From an uncultured Prevotellaceae bacterium (lineage in GTDB: Bacteria; Bacteroidota; Bacteroidia; Bacteroidales; Bacteroidaceae): 64,000 bases of DNA. Under the pieces are notes generated by a model that saw only the letters and a program-made list of their open reading frames with translations, did not search any database and was not told the origin of the DNA. This document shows, in pieces, positions 23,070-32,087 of this stretch (positions within the stretch are counted from its first letter, which is position 1; the number at the start of each line of letters is the position of its first letter). The position numbers and the translations under genes were made by a program. The stretch is taken from NCBI GenBank assembly GCA_902775605.1, contig CACYNE010000007.1, positions 1-64,000 of the forward strand, read 5' to 3'.

Positions 23070-25478
23070 ATGACTATGAAAGTATTCAAACAACTTGCCC
23101 TCGCGGCCCTCATGCTGGCAGCACCCGCTTCTATGCAGGCTGCCCAGAAGCCTGGCACATTTACCACGGGCAACAAGACCTTTCTGCTTAACGGCGAGCC
23201 TTTCATTGTAAAGGCTGCCGAGGTTCATTACCCCCGCATCCCGCGCCCCTACTGGGAGCATCGCATCCAGATGTGTAAGGCGCTGGGCATGAATGCCGTG
23301 TGTATCTACATCTTCTGGAATATCCACGAGCAACAGGAGGGACAGTTCGACTTCACCGGCAATAACGATGTGGCTGAGTTCTGCCGTCTGGCTCAGAAGA
23401 ACGGCCTCTACGTCATCGTGCGCCCCGGTCCCTATGTGTGTGCAGAGTGGGAGATGGGTGGCCTGCCTTGGTGGCTGCTGAAGAAGAAGGACATCAAACT
23501 GCGCGAGCGCGATCCTTATTTCATGGAGCGCGTGAAGATTTTCGAGGAGAAGGTGGGCGAGCAACTCAAGCCGCTGACCATCCAGAATGGTGGTCCTATC
23601 ATTATGATTCAGGTGGAGAACGAGTATGGAAGTTACGGCGAGGATAAGCCTTACGTCAGCGAGATTCGCGACTGCCTGCGCAGTATCTACGGCAAGGAGC
23701 TGTCGCTGTTTCAGTGCGATTGGTCTTCGAACTTTGAGAAGAACGGCCTCGACGACCTCACTTGGACGATGAACTTCGGCACGGGTGCCAACATCGACGA
23801 CCAGTTCCGCCGTCTCGGCCAACTGCGTCCCGATGCCCCTAAGATGTGTTCTGAGTTCTGGAGCGGCTGGTTCGACAAGTGGGGCGCACGCCACGAGACG
23901 CGTCCTGCCAAGGATATGGTGGATGGCATGGACGAAATGCTTAGTAAAGGCATCTCTTTCTCGCTCTATATGACTCACGGAGGCACCTCGTTCGGCCACT
24001 GGGCTGGTGCCAACTCTCCCGGCTTTGCGCCCGATGTCACCTCTTACGACTACGATGCCCCCATCAACGAGTATGGCCAGGCCACCCCAAAGTTCTGGGA
24101 ACTGCGCACGATGATGCAGAAGTACTCAGACAAGAAACTCCCCAATGTGCCCAAGGCACCAATGCCCATCATCACCGTGCCCAAGTTTGAGCTGAAGGAG
24201 TTTGCGCCCTTCATGGCCGCCATGACCAAGCCCGTCAATGGAGCACCGAAGACCTTCGAGGAGATGGACATGGGCTGGGGCACCATGATGTACTCCACCC
24301 GCTTGCCAGAAATCACTTCGCAGAGCGTGCTCACAGGAGAGTTCCACGACTTTGCACAGGTGTTTATCGACCAAAAGTATATTGGCAAGATTGACCGTGT
24401 AAAGAATGAGAAATCGCTCACGATTCCTGCCGTGAAGAAAGGAGCCGAACTGATTATCATCGTCGAAGGCATGGGACGCATCAACTTCGGTCGTGCCATC
24501 AAGGACTTCAAGGGTATCGTCGGCAATGTTACACTGACCACAGAGACCGATGACGTAGAGATGGTGTTGACGCCGAAGAACTGGACTAACGTGGCCATCC
24601 CCGATGACTACGAAACAGCCGTTAAGGCACTTGATATGGTTAAGGGCGTTAATGACCGTGTGGCTTCTGGCGAAGTGAAAGGAAGTGTTCCAGGACTTGC
24701 CTTAACACAGGGTTATGAAGGCTCCAAGAAGCTTGCTGACATCATGAAGCCTGGCTACCATCGCGGCTACTTTACGCTGAAGAAAGTGGGCGACACGTTC
24801 CTGAACTTCGAGACCTGGGGCAAGGGACAGGTCTATGTGAACGGTCACGCCATGGGCCGCATCTGGAGCATCGGTCCACAACAGACGCTCTATGTGCCTG
24901 GCTGCTGGTTGAAGAAGGGAAAGAACGAGATCATCGTGCTTGATGTGGTTGGTCCTCGTGAGGCTGTTGTATGGGGACAGGCCGAGCCTGAGCTCAACAA
25001 ACTGCAGCTGGAGAAGAGTAATAAGCACAACAACATTGGCGACAAGCCCGACCTGAATTCTCAATTCCCAATTGTCAATTCTCAATTCAAGCCAGGCAAC
25101 GGCTGGCAGACTATCCAGTTTGGCAAGACCGCCAAGGGTCGTTATCTCGCCATCGAGTGTCTCTCTACTCAGAAGGACGGCGATCGCGTAGCCATTGCCG
25201 AACTCTATCTGCAGGGCACCGACGGCAAGCGACTCTCTCGTGAGCCTTGGAAGACGAAGTACGCTAACTCTGAGGATGAGAACGGCAACCACCTGGGCGA
25301 CAAGGTCTTCGACCTGCAGGAATCTACCTATTGGCAGACGGAGCGTGGTGCCTCGGCTCCTCATCTCCTCGTCATCGACCTGGGCTCTGAGCAGAGCATC
25401 AAGGCCCTTGAGTATCTGCCTCGTGCCGAGCAGGGCGCTCCTGGCAGTGTGAAAAACTTCAAGGTCTATCTTTATTAA
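23070..25478 (+). CDS. GH35 beta-galactosidase
   Basis: Secreted exo-beta-galactosidase of 802 aa, expected to strip terminal galactose from side chains. Signal peptide at about 1-24 (start at 23070, or MKVFKQ at 23076). The TIM barrel carries FLLNGEPFIVKAAEVHYPRIPR, IFWNIHEQQEGQFDF, RPGPYVCAEWEMGGLPWWL, the acid/base Glu in IQVENEYGSYG and the nucleophile in CSEFWSGWFDKWG. A jelly-roll domain (VNGHAMGRIWSIGPQQTLYVPGCWL) and an F5/8-type C-terminal module (about 680-802) follow. A 7-bp array at 25058-25090 supplies the linker LNSQFPIVNSQFK before that module. It is the last gene of the carbohydrate block and ends at a strong terminator. Confidence 0.92.
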   Translation: MTMKVFKQLALAALMLAAPASMQAAQKPGTFTTGNKTFLLNGEPFIVKAAEVHYPRIPRPYWEHRIQMCKALGMNAVCIYIFWNIHEQQEGQFDFTGNNDVAEFCRLAQKNGLYVIVRPGPYVCAEWEMGGLPWWLLKKKDIKLRERDPYFMERVKIFEEKVGEQLKPLTIQNGGPIIMIQVENEYGSYGEDKPYVSEIRDCLRSIYGKELSLFQCDWSSNFEKNGLDDLTWTMNFGTGANIDDQFRRLGQLRPDAPKMCSEFWSGWFDKWGARHETRPAKDMVDGMDEMLSKGISFSLYMTHGGTSFGHWAGANSPGFAPDVTSYDYDAPINEYGQATPKFWELRTMMQKYSDKKLPNVPKAPMPIITVPKFELKEFAPFMAAMTKPVNGAPKTFEEMDMGWGTMMYSTRLPEITSQSVLTGEFHDFAQVFIDQKYIGKIDRVKNEKSLTIPAVKKGAELIIIVEGMGRINFGRAIKDFKGIVGNVTLTTETDDVEMVLTPKNWTNVAIPDDYETAVKALDMVKGVNDRVASGEVKGSVPGLALTQGYEGSKKLADIMKPGYHRGYFTLKKVGDTFLNFETWGKGQVYVNGHAMGRIWSIGPQQTLYVPGCWLKKGKNEIIVLDVVGPREAVVWGQAEPELNKLQLEKSNKHNNIGDKPDLNSQFPIVNSQFKPGNGWQTIQFGKTAKGRYLAIECLSTQKDGDRVAIAELYLQGTDGKRLSREPWKTKYANSEDENGNHLGDKVFDLQESTYWQTERGASAPHLLVIDLGSEQSIKALEYLPRAEQGAPGSVKNFKVYLY
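25058..25090. repeat. 7-bp period array inside the GH35 gene
   Basis: TTCTCAA, TTCCCAA, TTGTCAA, TTCTCAA, TTCAA in direct succession. Because three heptamers equal seven codons, the peptide NSQF recurs exactly seven residues apart in the translation. Confidence 0.9.
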
Positions 25479-25495
25479 GACTATTGACGATAATA

Positions 25496-25530
25496 GAAAG
25501 GCGGCATCCACGAGTTGGATGCCGCCTTTC
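25496..25530. terminator. terminator after GH35
   Basis: GAAAGGCGGCATCCA and TGGATGCCGCCTTTC form a perfect 15-bp stem with loop CGAGT, 18 bp past the GH35 stop. It also faces the leftward 61-aa gene, so it may act on both strands. Confidence 0.92.
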
Positions 25531-25578
25531 TTGTTGTGATTATAATTACTATTTCAAATACTAAAGAGCCACGTCTTT

Positions 25579-25764
25579 TTAGCCGATGTTGCTCATATTG
25601 TAGGGAGGACGCTCGCCGAAGAGAATCTTTGTAATGGTTTGCTCCTTGCATTTGTTGGGCTTCTCCATCATCTCCTGTGCTTTACTCATTGCGTCTCTTA
25701 GGCTCTCGGCCTCAATGGTCAGATCCTTACTCATGACGACGTTTACATTCATCTTGAATTCCAT
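25579..25764 (-). CDS. small hypothetical protein (61 aa)
   Basis: Unrecognised small soluble protein. It starts MEFKMNVNVVMSKDLTIEAESLRDA, has an amphipathic helical middle (SLRDAMSKAQEMMEKP) and a short tail ITKILFGERPPYNMSNIG. No signal peptide or membrane segment. The pattern (beta strand, helix, beta strand) suggests a compact alpha/beta fold. A TATCTTTG -7 box lies 42 bp upstream on the same strand, and the bidirectional terminator at 25496-25530 lies behind it, so the gene forms a monocistronic unit converging on the CAZyme operon. These features make it likely to be real despite its size. Confidence 0.65.
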   Translation of the reverse strand: MEFKMNVNVVMSKDLTIEAESLRDAMSKAQEMMEKPNKCKEQTITKILFGERPPYNMSNIG

Positions 25765-26076
25765 TTTCTATTGATGTGCTAGTTTGATTTTACTTTTTGC
25801 GACTGCAAAGATAATATAAAATTGGCCCAAATGTCGGGTAACCCCATAAAAGATTAATATCTTTTAAGTATATTACAAATTTTTACTACAGAATTGTCGC
25901 CCATTTTAGAAAAGTATGTCATTTCTATGCTGATAGTAAGTAAATTAGCATATTCGTATTATGATAAAAGTATTTGTACAAAACTGGCATCTTTTCTATT
26001 ATCAAATATAGAAAATTTCGCTTTTTCCTTATTTTTACATACCTTTGCAAAGCAAATCAATGGTTACGATAAAACA
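25765..26076. promoter_or_regulatory. divergent AT-rich intergenic region
   Basis: Holds the leftward -7 box of the 61-aa gene (TATCTTTG on the minus strand, 25806-25813) and the rightward -7 box of the transposase gene (TACCTTTG, 26040-26047). An 8-bp stem hairpin TAAAAGAT/ATCTTTTA with loop TAAT lies at 25847-25866. No further coding potential was seen; the transposase frame is open upstream of its start but AT-rich and not protein-like. Confidence 0.6.
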
Positions 26077-27192
26077 ATGGCTGAACAAGAGAAATGGAAA
26101 TGGCAAGAGCCAGGCACAACATGGAAAGGAATAGGTCTATATCATATCACTTTGACAATTACCGACCGGCAACATTTGTTGGGTACACTCGTTATCACAA
26201 ATAATGATCCCACTACCGCCATAGTTGTACGTACATCTTTGGGGAATGCATTGATAGATTGCCTATTGAGCATTCCGCATCACCACCCTGAGGTGCAGAT
26301 ACTACATTTTTGCCTAATGCCTGATCATTTACATGCTGTGCTATATGTAAGGCATACTATGCCCACAGGCATTTCAGCTTTAGTACGAGGCTTCTGGCAA
26401 GCCACCAAAAAACTGGGGCGTGCCCATTCGGTAGCTACTACTTTTTCTATTGCTCCATTTCCTTCTTCCATTGCTCTGAATGCCATTCAGAAAAACCTCC
26501 AAGAAGAATGCATGGATAGCCAAAGCCTTCAGGAAACAACAGAACAGTTCAAAGCCTTTTCTGACTCTTTGCGAAAGCAGATGGGCGATGAAGCCTACTA
26601 CCAACTACCGCCAGTATTTACAGAGATGCCTTTTATTCGCCCAATGGGACATAACACACAGCTTCCCAATACCATTCGCTATATTGACATGAATCCCCAG
26701 CGCTTGGCAACAAAGCGTCTTAAGCCAGGTTTCTTCCGCGTGCAGAGAGGAATAGTAATTGGAGAACGTAGTTATGATGGGGTTGGTAATACAACAATAC
26801 TAACAGACGAACATTTTGAGCCTGTACATGTGCGCCAAACGATGGTAAAAGCAGCAGAACACGGGGATGACCTTCCGCTACGTAATTATATGAATTCATG
26901 TGTATTGAAAGCACGTAAGGGCGTGGTGATGGTGTCGCCCTTCATCTCTAAGCAGGAAAAACAGGTAATGCAGGTCTTATTGCGTGAACATCGCCCGTAC
27001 ATTCTTCTTGCGGACAATGGCTTCCGGGACTATTACAAACCATCAGATCATCTTTTTGATGCCTGTGCCTCAGGACGTGTTCTTATTCTTAGTCCTTGGC
27101 GGTATGATGCTTCCAAACGTCACATCAGTCGTGAGGAATGTGTTGCGCTCAATACTATGGCAGAAGAAATATGCCATCACTTATCAACTTAG
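26077..27192 (+). CDS. REP-associated tyrosine transposase (RAYT, Y1 HUH family)
   Basis: Single-copy HUH-type nuclease related to IS200/IS605 transposases that in other bacteria act on REP palindromes. The 371-aa product carries the HUH motif in FCLMPDHLHAVL (His-hydrophobic-His) and the RYIDMNPQRLATKRL segment typical of RAYT proteins. The catalytic tyrosine cannot be fixed by eye. The start at 26077 (MAEQEKWKWQEPGTTWKG) lies 30 bp behind a TACCTTTG box. After about residue 240 the protein continues with a Rossmann-like region (VMVSPFISKQEKQVMQ, YILLADNGFRDYY, SGRVLILSPWRYD) unusual for plain Y1 transposases but seen in Bacteroidota RAYTs. Three 34-bp direct repeats begin 17 bp after the stop. 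Confidence 0.85.
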   Translation: MAEQEKWKWQEPGTTWKGIGLYHITLTITDRQHLLGTLVITNNDPTTAIVVRTSLGNALIDCLLSIPHHHPEVQILHFCLMPDHLHAVLYVRHTMPTGISALVRGFWQATKKLGRAHSVATTFSIAPFPSSIALNAIQKNLQEECMDSQSLQETTEQFKAFSDSLRKQMGDEAYYQLPPVFTEMPFIRPMGHNTQLPNTIRYIDMNPQRLATKRLKPGFFRVQRGIVIGERSYDGVGNTTILTDEHFEPVHVRQTMVKAAEHGDDLPLRNYMNSCVLKARKGVVMVSPFISKQEKQVMQVLLREHRPYILLADNGFRDYYKPSDHLFDACASGRVLILSPWRYDASKRHISREECVALNTMAEEICHHLST

Positions 27193-27208
27193 TTTCTTCC
27201 GCGCCTTT

Positions 27209-27304
27209 TTCCGTTTCGTTGCAATTCCTCTTCCATCCCTTCTTCCGTCGCGTTGCAATGCCTCTTCCATTCCTTCTTCCGTTTCGGTGCAATGCCATTG
27301 CACC
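27209..27304. repeat. three 34-bp tandem repeats and palindrome behind the RAYT gene
   Basis: Units begin TTCCGTTTCGTTGCAATTCC at 27209, with copies at 27243 and 27277, each 34 bp apart and differing at a few bases. The third runs into GGTGCAATG-C-CATTGCACC (27286-27304), a near-perfect palindrome. They lie directly after the transposase stop and may be its cognate repeats. The rest of the gap up to 27397 shows nothing more. Confidence 0.8.
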
Positions 27305-27397
27305 ATCTCCTTTCTTAATTTGTTTTATTATTTGTGAGATTGATTTATTAGGTTCATGTATTCTTTGTATGACATCAGAGAGAAACAAGACTAAATG

Positions 27398-27429
27398 TTT
27401 GCTTGTTTGCATTATTTGTTGTACTTTTG
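27398..27429 (+). promoter_or_regulatory. Bacteroidota-type promoter ahead of the 85-aa gene
   Basis: TTTG at 27398-27401 and TACTTTTG at 27422-27429 with 20 bp between them. It is one of the best matches to the consensus in the window. Confidence 0.8.
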
Positions 27430-27541
27430 CACTCGAAGCATCAAGAGCAGTCATCTTTGGATGGACTCGCCAACCGAGTAAAGGATACCACGGTGGTTAG
27501 TACGATGCGGGAGAATTATTCACTTCAAAATTTATCCTTTT
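27430..27541 (+). promoter_or_regulatory. structured 5' leader of the 85-aa gene
   Basis: About 105-110 nt separate the promoter from the start codon. Two small hairpins are visible: ACTCG-CCAAC-CGAGT at 27465-27479 and ACCAC-G-GTGGT at 27487-27497. The leader is unusually long for such a small gene. No known riboswitch class was recognised. Confidence 0.45.
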
Positions 27542-27799
27542 ATGAAACAAGACATTTATTACATTCGTTATGCTCTGCGTTTTGCAGGCATGCAGATTCC
27601 CGAGTTATTAACCGTTTTCAATGCCCAGGTACAAAGCCGAGGCTGGTCCTCTATGCGAGCCTATCACGACCAGGCCCTTATCGATGAGTTTCAGCATCGT
27701 GGCATCGATACCACAGCCGTATATGATGGCAGTATCATCTCATTTGCTCATCCCGTGAGATATGAATTACCCGATAACAAACTAATTGCCATCTGGTAA
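27542..27799 (+). CDS. small hypothetical protein (85 aa)
   Basis: Unrecognised soluble protein MKQDIYYIRYALRFAGMQIP..., ending YELPDNKLIAIW. It is rich in aromatic residues, has no signal peptide, and reads like a compact alpha/beta fold. It has its own consensus promoter and a structured leader, and is followed by a GC-rich imperfect hairpin (27818-27844) that may end transcription and that separates it from the convergent restriction operon. It is not obviously related to either neighbour. The presence of clean expression signals makes it likely to be a genuine gene. Confidence 0.65.
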   Translation: MKQDIYYIRYALRFAGMQIPELLTVFNAQVQSRGWSSMRAYHDQALIDEFQHRGIDTTAVYDGSIISFAHPVRYELPDNKLIAIW

Positions 27800-27817
27800 C
27801 ACTATACAATATGCTCT

Positions 27818-27844
27818 GCCCCTGCCGTCTGCTCTTGGTAGGGG
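27818..27844. terminator. possible terminator between the 85-aa gene and the restriction operon
   Basis: GCCCCTGCC and GGTAGGGGC pair with one mismatch around a 9-nt loop. No T run follows, so termination is uncertain. Confidence 0.4.
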
Positions 27845-27851
27845 CGGGTAT

Positions 27852-30800
27852 TCATAAGTTGATGATATTTTCCTCAGATTTTGTCTGAATATTGTTCCGC
27901 ACAAAGGTCCGGACGTCATCAGGAACGTTATACTTATCGAACAAATGTTCGTCTATTTGCGCAATGGATTCATTCCACCAATTCTCATGAAAATCTTGAG
28001 TTGGAATTGCAAGGAAAGTTTCTGATGTGGCATGTTTCCCCATTTTGTTATATGCAAGCAACGCTCTAAAGAACTTTGTGAGCATATACTTGGCAATTTT
28101 AACAGCATCTTCTTTTGTATCAGAACCACCACAGACATTGTAAGAGTAGCTGCATATATCCTTTGGTCCAGCAATAGCGATGTCAGCATATGATCCGCCA
28201 ATGCCAGCACCATTGTCCATGTTACCCCATAACAAAGGTATTAATATCTTATATCGATTGAAGAAGGAGTGATTCCTAAATTTGAATCCAGTTGATATAG
28301 AAATATAATCTTCGTGATCTACTGAGCCATCTTTCTTCTTAATTTGTTTCAATTCAAAATCATTTATATGATACTTTTCAATACGTTTTCCTTCAATTCC
28401 CCAAACTTTAATGTCGTTATCTGAAGCCTTTTGTTCTGAAAAACTTGTCGCAAAATCTTTCTTAAAAATATCAGAGTTTACTCTGAAAGCATCTTTCTTA
28501 GAAACTACAAAAGGAATAAGTTCATCCCCTTCCTTTTCGATAACACATGAATACAGCACTGTAAGCTCGGGTATTCTTTCCACATCGTTTAATTCTATGG
28601 CAAATCTAACATTATTGGCATTCTTTCCGTCAATATATACTTTTTGATATCCATCTAAACCATTGCAATAATCTTTCTTCCACAGAATGATATTTGTATC
28701 AGAAGCGCCAGCGATTCCGTCAAATACATCTTTTCTATTATCTATGAAAACAATCTGTGGATCTCTTTTGACTTCTACAGTGTTCATGCGACTAAGACCT
28801 TTTGCAGATTTCTTACTTGCTCCCTGCCAGTTAGATGGAAATATCATCGATACGGTATCTGCTACATCAATAGCATTGTGATAGAATAATGGATATATCT
28901 GTACGTGTGAGTTTCCCTGATATGGAGGATTGCTTGCAGCAAGTGTAAATTTAATCATTTTGTCATCGTTTAAGCCCCAGAAATGTGGGGTATTTATAAC
29001 GTTTATATCAGTATTATCTTCTTTATTATTGTACCTCTCAGTAAAGTATTCTACAAGGTTCTCCTTGTAAACGCAATTTGTCTTCCAGTCTAAGTGGAAA
29101 CCTCTAAGGACACGATTCGTAATCTTGACTGCCATTTCTGTTTGACAGAGTACATAGATATTTTTCTCTAAAATGCGTTTCCACACATCCACTTCGAATG
29201 TTTTGCCTCCATCTTGCGAAGAATGTATCCTATACATGGAGTAAGCCAGGAACAAAGGGTAGACACCAGACTTGGAATTAATCTCAAGCACTCTTGCCTC
29301 TCTGTCCCACAAAACATCCGTATGGATATCGGCAAGAACACCCTTTCCCACATGGTCAATCAGCATTGGGTTGGGTAATGCCCTGTGGAAATCCTGTCCC
29401 TCAATATCATAAAATACTTCGCCACCGATGGTTTCACCCATGTGGAGGTTCACAACAGGCCAAGGAGTTATAATTGTTTCTTTTGCCGGATTCTTGAACG
29501 TTCCTATAATATTGATTAGTGCCTTAACTCGTTCTTCAGGCAACAGATCATCAGCTTCTTTTAGTTCTTTGCGAGTCTCAGTACATATTATAACAAAGAT
29601 ATCCTCATCAATAAATTGCTTAAAGTAGTCAAAGCCCAATATGTCACCGTTTGTTTCCTTAGGGAAACCTACAGGCATGAATTCTTCCCACGACTTATCA
29701 TCAATAAGTGAAGCGAAATTATCTAAGCGGAACTCTTCGTCACTTTTCACATCAACACCGAACGCTAAAAGAGGAATCCTTATAGAGATATTCCGTAAGG
29801 TTTTGATTAACTTATTGGCCCTTTCCTTAGACTCATCCTTCGGTAATTCCGGCTTTGGCTTACCACACTCACCACAAAATTTTGAATCATAGTTCGCATG
29901 GCCACAACTGCAAAGCCACCGTGATTTAGGACGCGAAGTGCCACAATGTGGACATGTTGGTTCCACGATATCTTTCTTTCCGCAGTTGGGACATGTCCAT
30001 CTGATTGCACTCTTAGTTTCGTTTCCATCTGCACCTTGGGCATTTACGGTATGCTTTGTATTAGCACCCGACTTTTTTCCACCCCAGTTTCTGTTGATTT
30101 CATCAAGAATAGCATCAGAGTTTGCGGCTTCGTTAATCTTGTCCCAGTTATATAGACGATTGTCATCACAACCATTGGCCTTTACTCGCTCTGCAGCAGC
30201 CTGATTGTACCAACGGAATAGCGTGTCAACATTGTGTTCAATGAGAGTGTTGCCGTTGTAAGACAGAACGGGGAAGAACTTCAGCAACTTCTTAGCTTCC
30301 TGTTTGCTGGCTACCTTGTCACCATTTTTATTGGCCTGACAAATGGAACAAAGAATGGTCAATGCCCTGTCAGGTGCAAAATCGAACACATAGCAACTTG
30401 TCTTGCGGATGCCCTCTGGAGAATCGTATGGACCTTGAACGCGGAATGCTGTTTGCAGGTAAAGCTTTGCATCTGTAGTATTACCGCCTTTTAGCATCAG
30501 CACACCAGTCCATTCAGGAATCGTCACCCCTGTTGTGAGTTTGCCACAAGAGAGTGTAATAGTTCCAAATTTATCCCTCTTCCAATAATTCATAATTCCG
30601 TTACGCACTTCCTTAGTTGCCTGAGTTGAGGGTTTTTCTTCATCGCCATCACCACAAACATTGATGATTTCGTAGTTCTTGAAGAACTCATGGTTCTGTA
30701 GTAACTTTGAAAGGGCCTTTCCTGCATTCACACCAGGAAGCACCCACAGCGTATGTCGGAATGCTCCACAGTTGTGAGAGGAGCAGTAGGGATAAAAGCT

Positions 30801-32087
30801 CTCTTTATCCTCGTTTCTCAACAGGTCAAGGAATTTTCCGACTTCCTCCTCATAGACAAACTCCAAAGTCTCTGGTTTCGTCCTAAAGAACTCCTTGAAG
30901 GAGAAGGCATTGTCATCAGTCTTGAAACGTTTGATGATGGAAGCCAACTCTACAGTTCGCAGGTGTATTTGCGGCATTCTAGCATAGGGGTTAGCATAGC
31001 CCTCCTTCTTCTCGTTCCACTCCGTCTTGCGTTTCATCTCTTCGTTATAGTCGAAGGTAAAAACTTCATCTTTGGAATAACGATCCAAAAGATTGAAGGG
31101 CGTGCCGGAAAGTTTCAGAATTTTCGTATATTCCTTCTTTGCTTTGTTTTCCACCTCCTGCCCAAGCTCTGTCAGAGTTGCTTCGTGCGCCTCATCGATA
31201 ATAACGAAATCCCAGGCCGTGTCCAATATTTGTCTTCTTACTTCTGCCGTTGTCGTTTCATCAGTGCGACGAAGGAACTGAGTAGATGCGAACCAAATCA
31301 CGTTACCATTATCCGCCCACTTCATTAGCTCATCGAAATCGCTCACTCCGATACCTGCCCGCGAACCATATTGCCATTTTGAGTCACCTCCTTCTGATGC
31401 AAAAATTTTGTCGAAGGCATCTTTCCATTCTTGATTTACATCTGGTCTTGACGTATAGACGAGCGTCTTCTTAAACCCCATTAGTTGGGTGATTTTGATT
31501 GCTGTCACCGTCTTGCCGCCACGAGGCTTTATTTCCCAAAGCAGGTCATCGTGCTTTTTGAACATTTTCTTTGTCCACTCCAAGCATTCTTTCTGGTGCG
31601 GATAGAATCGAATTGGAGGAATGTTTCTGAGTTCCTGAATTTCTTTTGGATTGAGCGCTGTCCTCCCTTCGTTGACAGCCCTTACAGCAGCTTTTACTGC
31701 ATTCACATCACACTCTACCCATTCGTCTCCGGCTTCAATATCAAAATTTGCCTCACGAAACCCAGACTTTTTAAGCACAGCACGAACCAGGTCGTCAATA
31801 TCAGGAACAGAACCATCATCACTAATTATTTCATACTTGAACAAAGTAGCAAATACCACTGTATGCTTGAATCCTCCTGTTTTTGTATCCTCTAATATTC
31901 TCTTTTTAGCAGCATTAATAAGACATTCAGAGTTGTCGTTGCTATCATCACCACGTTTAGGAAGATTCCTCTCTGTCTTACCAATTTTCAAGTATCCCTT
32001 ATGGTCATCATACGGGCAACTCCAGGCATACACAATTGTTTGCCCGATTTTCATGCCAGGGTCTATCATTCTGATTTTAGCATTCAT
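27852..32087 (-). CDS. GIY-YIG-like / DEAD-helicase / zinc-ribbon / Eco57I-like methylase restriction protein
   Basis: A 1411-aa restriction-modification protein. Residues 1-145 resemble a T5orf172/GIY-YIG nuclease domain (VYAWSCPYDDHKGYLKIGKT near 19-38; DEWVECDVNAVKAAV near 121). Residues 160-600 form a superfamily 2 helicase: Walker A PRGGKT at 188-193, DEAH at 298-301, motif VI-like QTAFRVQGP near 545. Cys-rich double zinc ribbon at 699-744 (CPNCGKKD, CPHCGTSRP, CSCGH, CGECGKP). Residues 870-1411 hold an N6-adenine methylase-like domain with VLEINSKSGVYPLFLAY at 933-949 in place of the usual DPACGSG motif I and SNPPYQG (motif IV NPPY) at 1052-1058. It overlaps its upstream partner by 11 bp, so the two are translationally coupled. 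Cleavage, translocation and target are inferred from domains only. Confidence 0.82.
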   Translation of the reverse strand: MNAKIRMIDPGMKIGQTIVYAWSCPYDDHKGYLKIGKTERNLPKRGDDSNDNSECLINAAKKRILEDTKTGGFKHTVVFATLFKYEIISDDGSVPDIDDLVRAVLKKSGFREANFDIEAGDEWVECDVNAVKAAVRAVNEGRTALNPKEIQELRNIPPIRFYPHQKECLEWTKKMFKKHDDLLWEIKPRGGKTVTAIKITQLMGFKKTLVYTSRPDVNQEWKDAFDKIFASEGGDSKWQYGSRAGIGVSDFDELMKWADNGNVIWFASTQFLRRTDETTTAEVRRQILDTAWDFVIIDEAHEATLTELGQEVENKAKKEYTKILKLSGTPFNLLDRYSKDEVFTFDYNEEMKRKTEWNEKKEGYANPYARMPQIHLRTVELASIIKRFKTDDNAFSFKEFFRTKPETLEFVYEEEVGKFLDLLRNEDKESFYPYCSSHNCGAFRHTLWVLPGVNAGKALSKLLQNHEFFKNYEIINVCGDGDEEKPSTQATKEVRNGIMNYWKRDKFGTITLSCGKLTTGVTIPEWTGVLMLKGGNTTDAKLYLQTAFRVQGPYDSPEGIRKTSCYVFDFAPDRALTILCSICQANKNGDKVASKQEAKKLLKFFPVLSYNGNTLIEHNVDTLFRWYNQAAAERVKANGCDDNRLYNWDKINEAANSDAILDEINRNWGGKKSGANTKHTVNAQGADGNETKSAIRWTCPNCGKKDIVEPTCPHCGTSRPKSRWLCSCGHANYDSKFCGECGKPKPELPKDESKERANKLIKTLRNISIRIPLLAFGVDVKSDEEFRLDNFASLIDDKSWEEFMPVGFPKETNGDILGFDYFKQFIDEDIFVIICTETRKELKEADDLLPEERVKALINIIGTFKNPAKETIITPWPVVNLHMGETIGGEVFYDIEGQDFHRALPNPMLIDHVGKGVLADIHTDVLWDREARVLEINSKSGVYPLFLAYSMYRIHSSQDGGKTFEVDVWKRILEKNIYVLCQTEMAVKITNRVLRGFHLDWKTNCVYKENLVEYFTERYNNKEDNTDINVINTPHFWGLNDDKMIKFTLAASNPPYQGNSHVQIYPLFYHNAIDVADTVSMIFPSNWQGASKKSAKGLSRMNTVEVKRDPQIVFIDNRKDVFDGIAGASDTNIILWKKDYCNGLDGYQKVYIDGKNANNVRFAIELNDVERIPELTVLYSCVIEKEGDELIPFVVSKKDAFRVNSDIFKKDFATSFSEQKASDNDIKVWGIEGKRIEKYHINDFELKQIKKKDGSVDHEDYISISTGFKFRNHSFFNRYKILIPLLWGNMDNGAGIGGSYADIAIAGPKDICSYSYNVCGGSDTKEDAVKIAKYMLTKFFRALLAYNKMGKHATSETFLAIPTQDFHENWWNESIAQIDEHLFDKYNVPDDVRTFVRNNIQTKSEENIINL

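Noticed and set aside
27193-27454. Open frames in both directions over the 34-bp repeats
   Set aside because: They arise because the repeat is free of stops in several frames; no start signal or conserved character.
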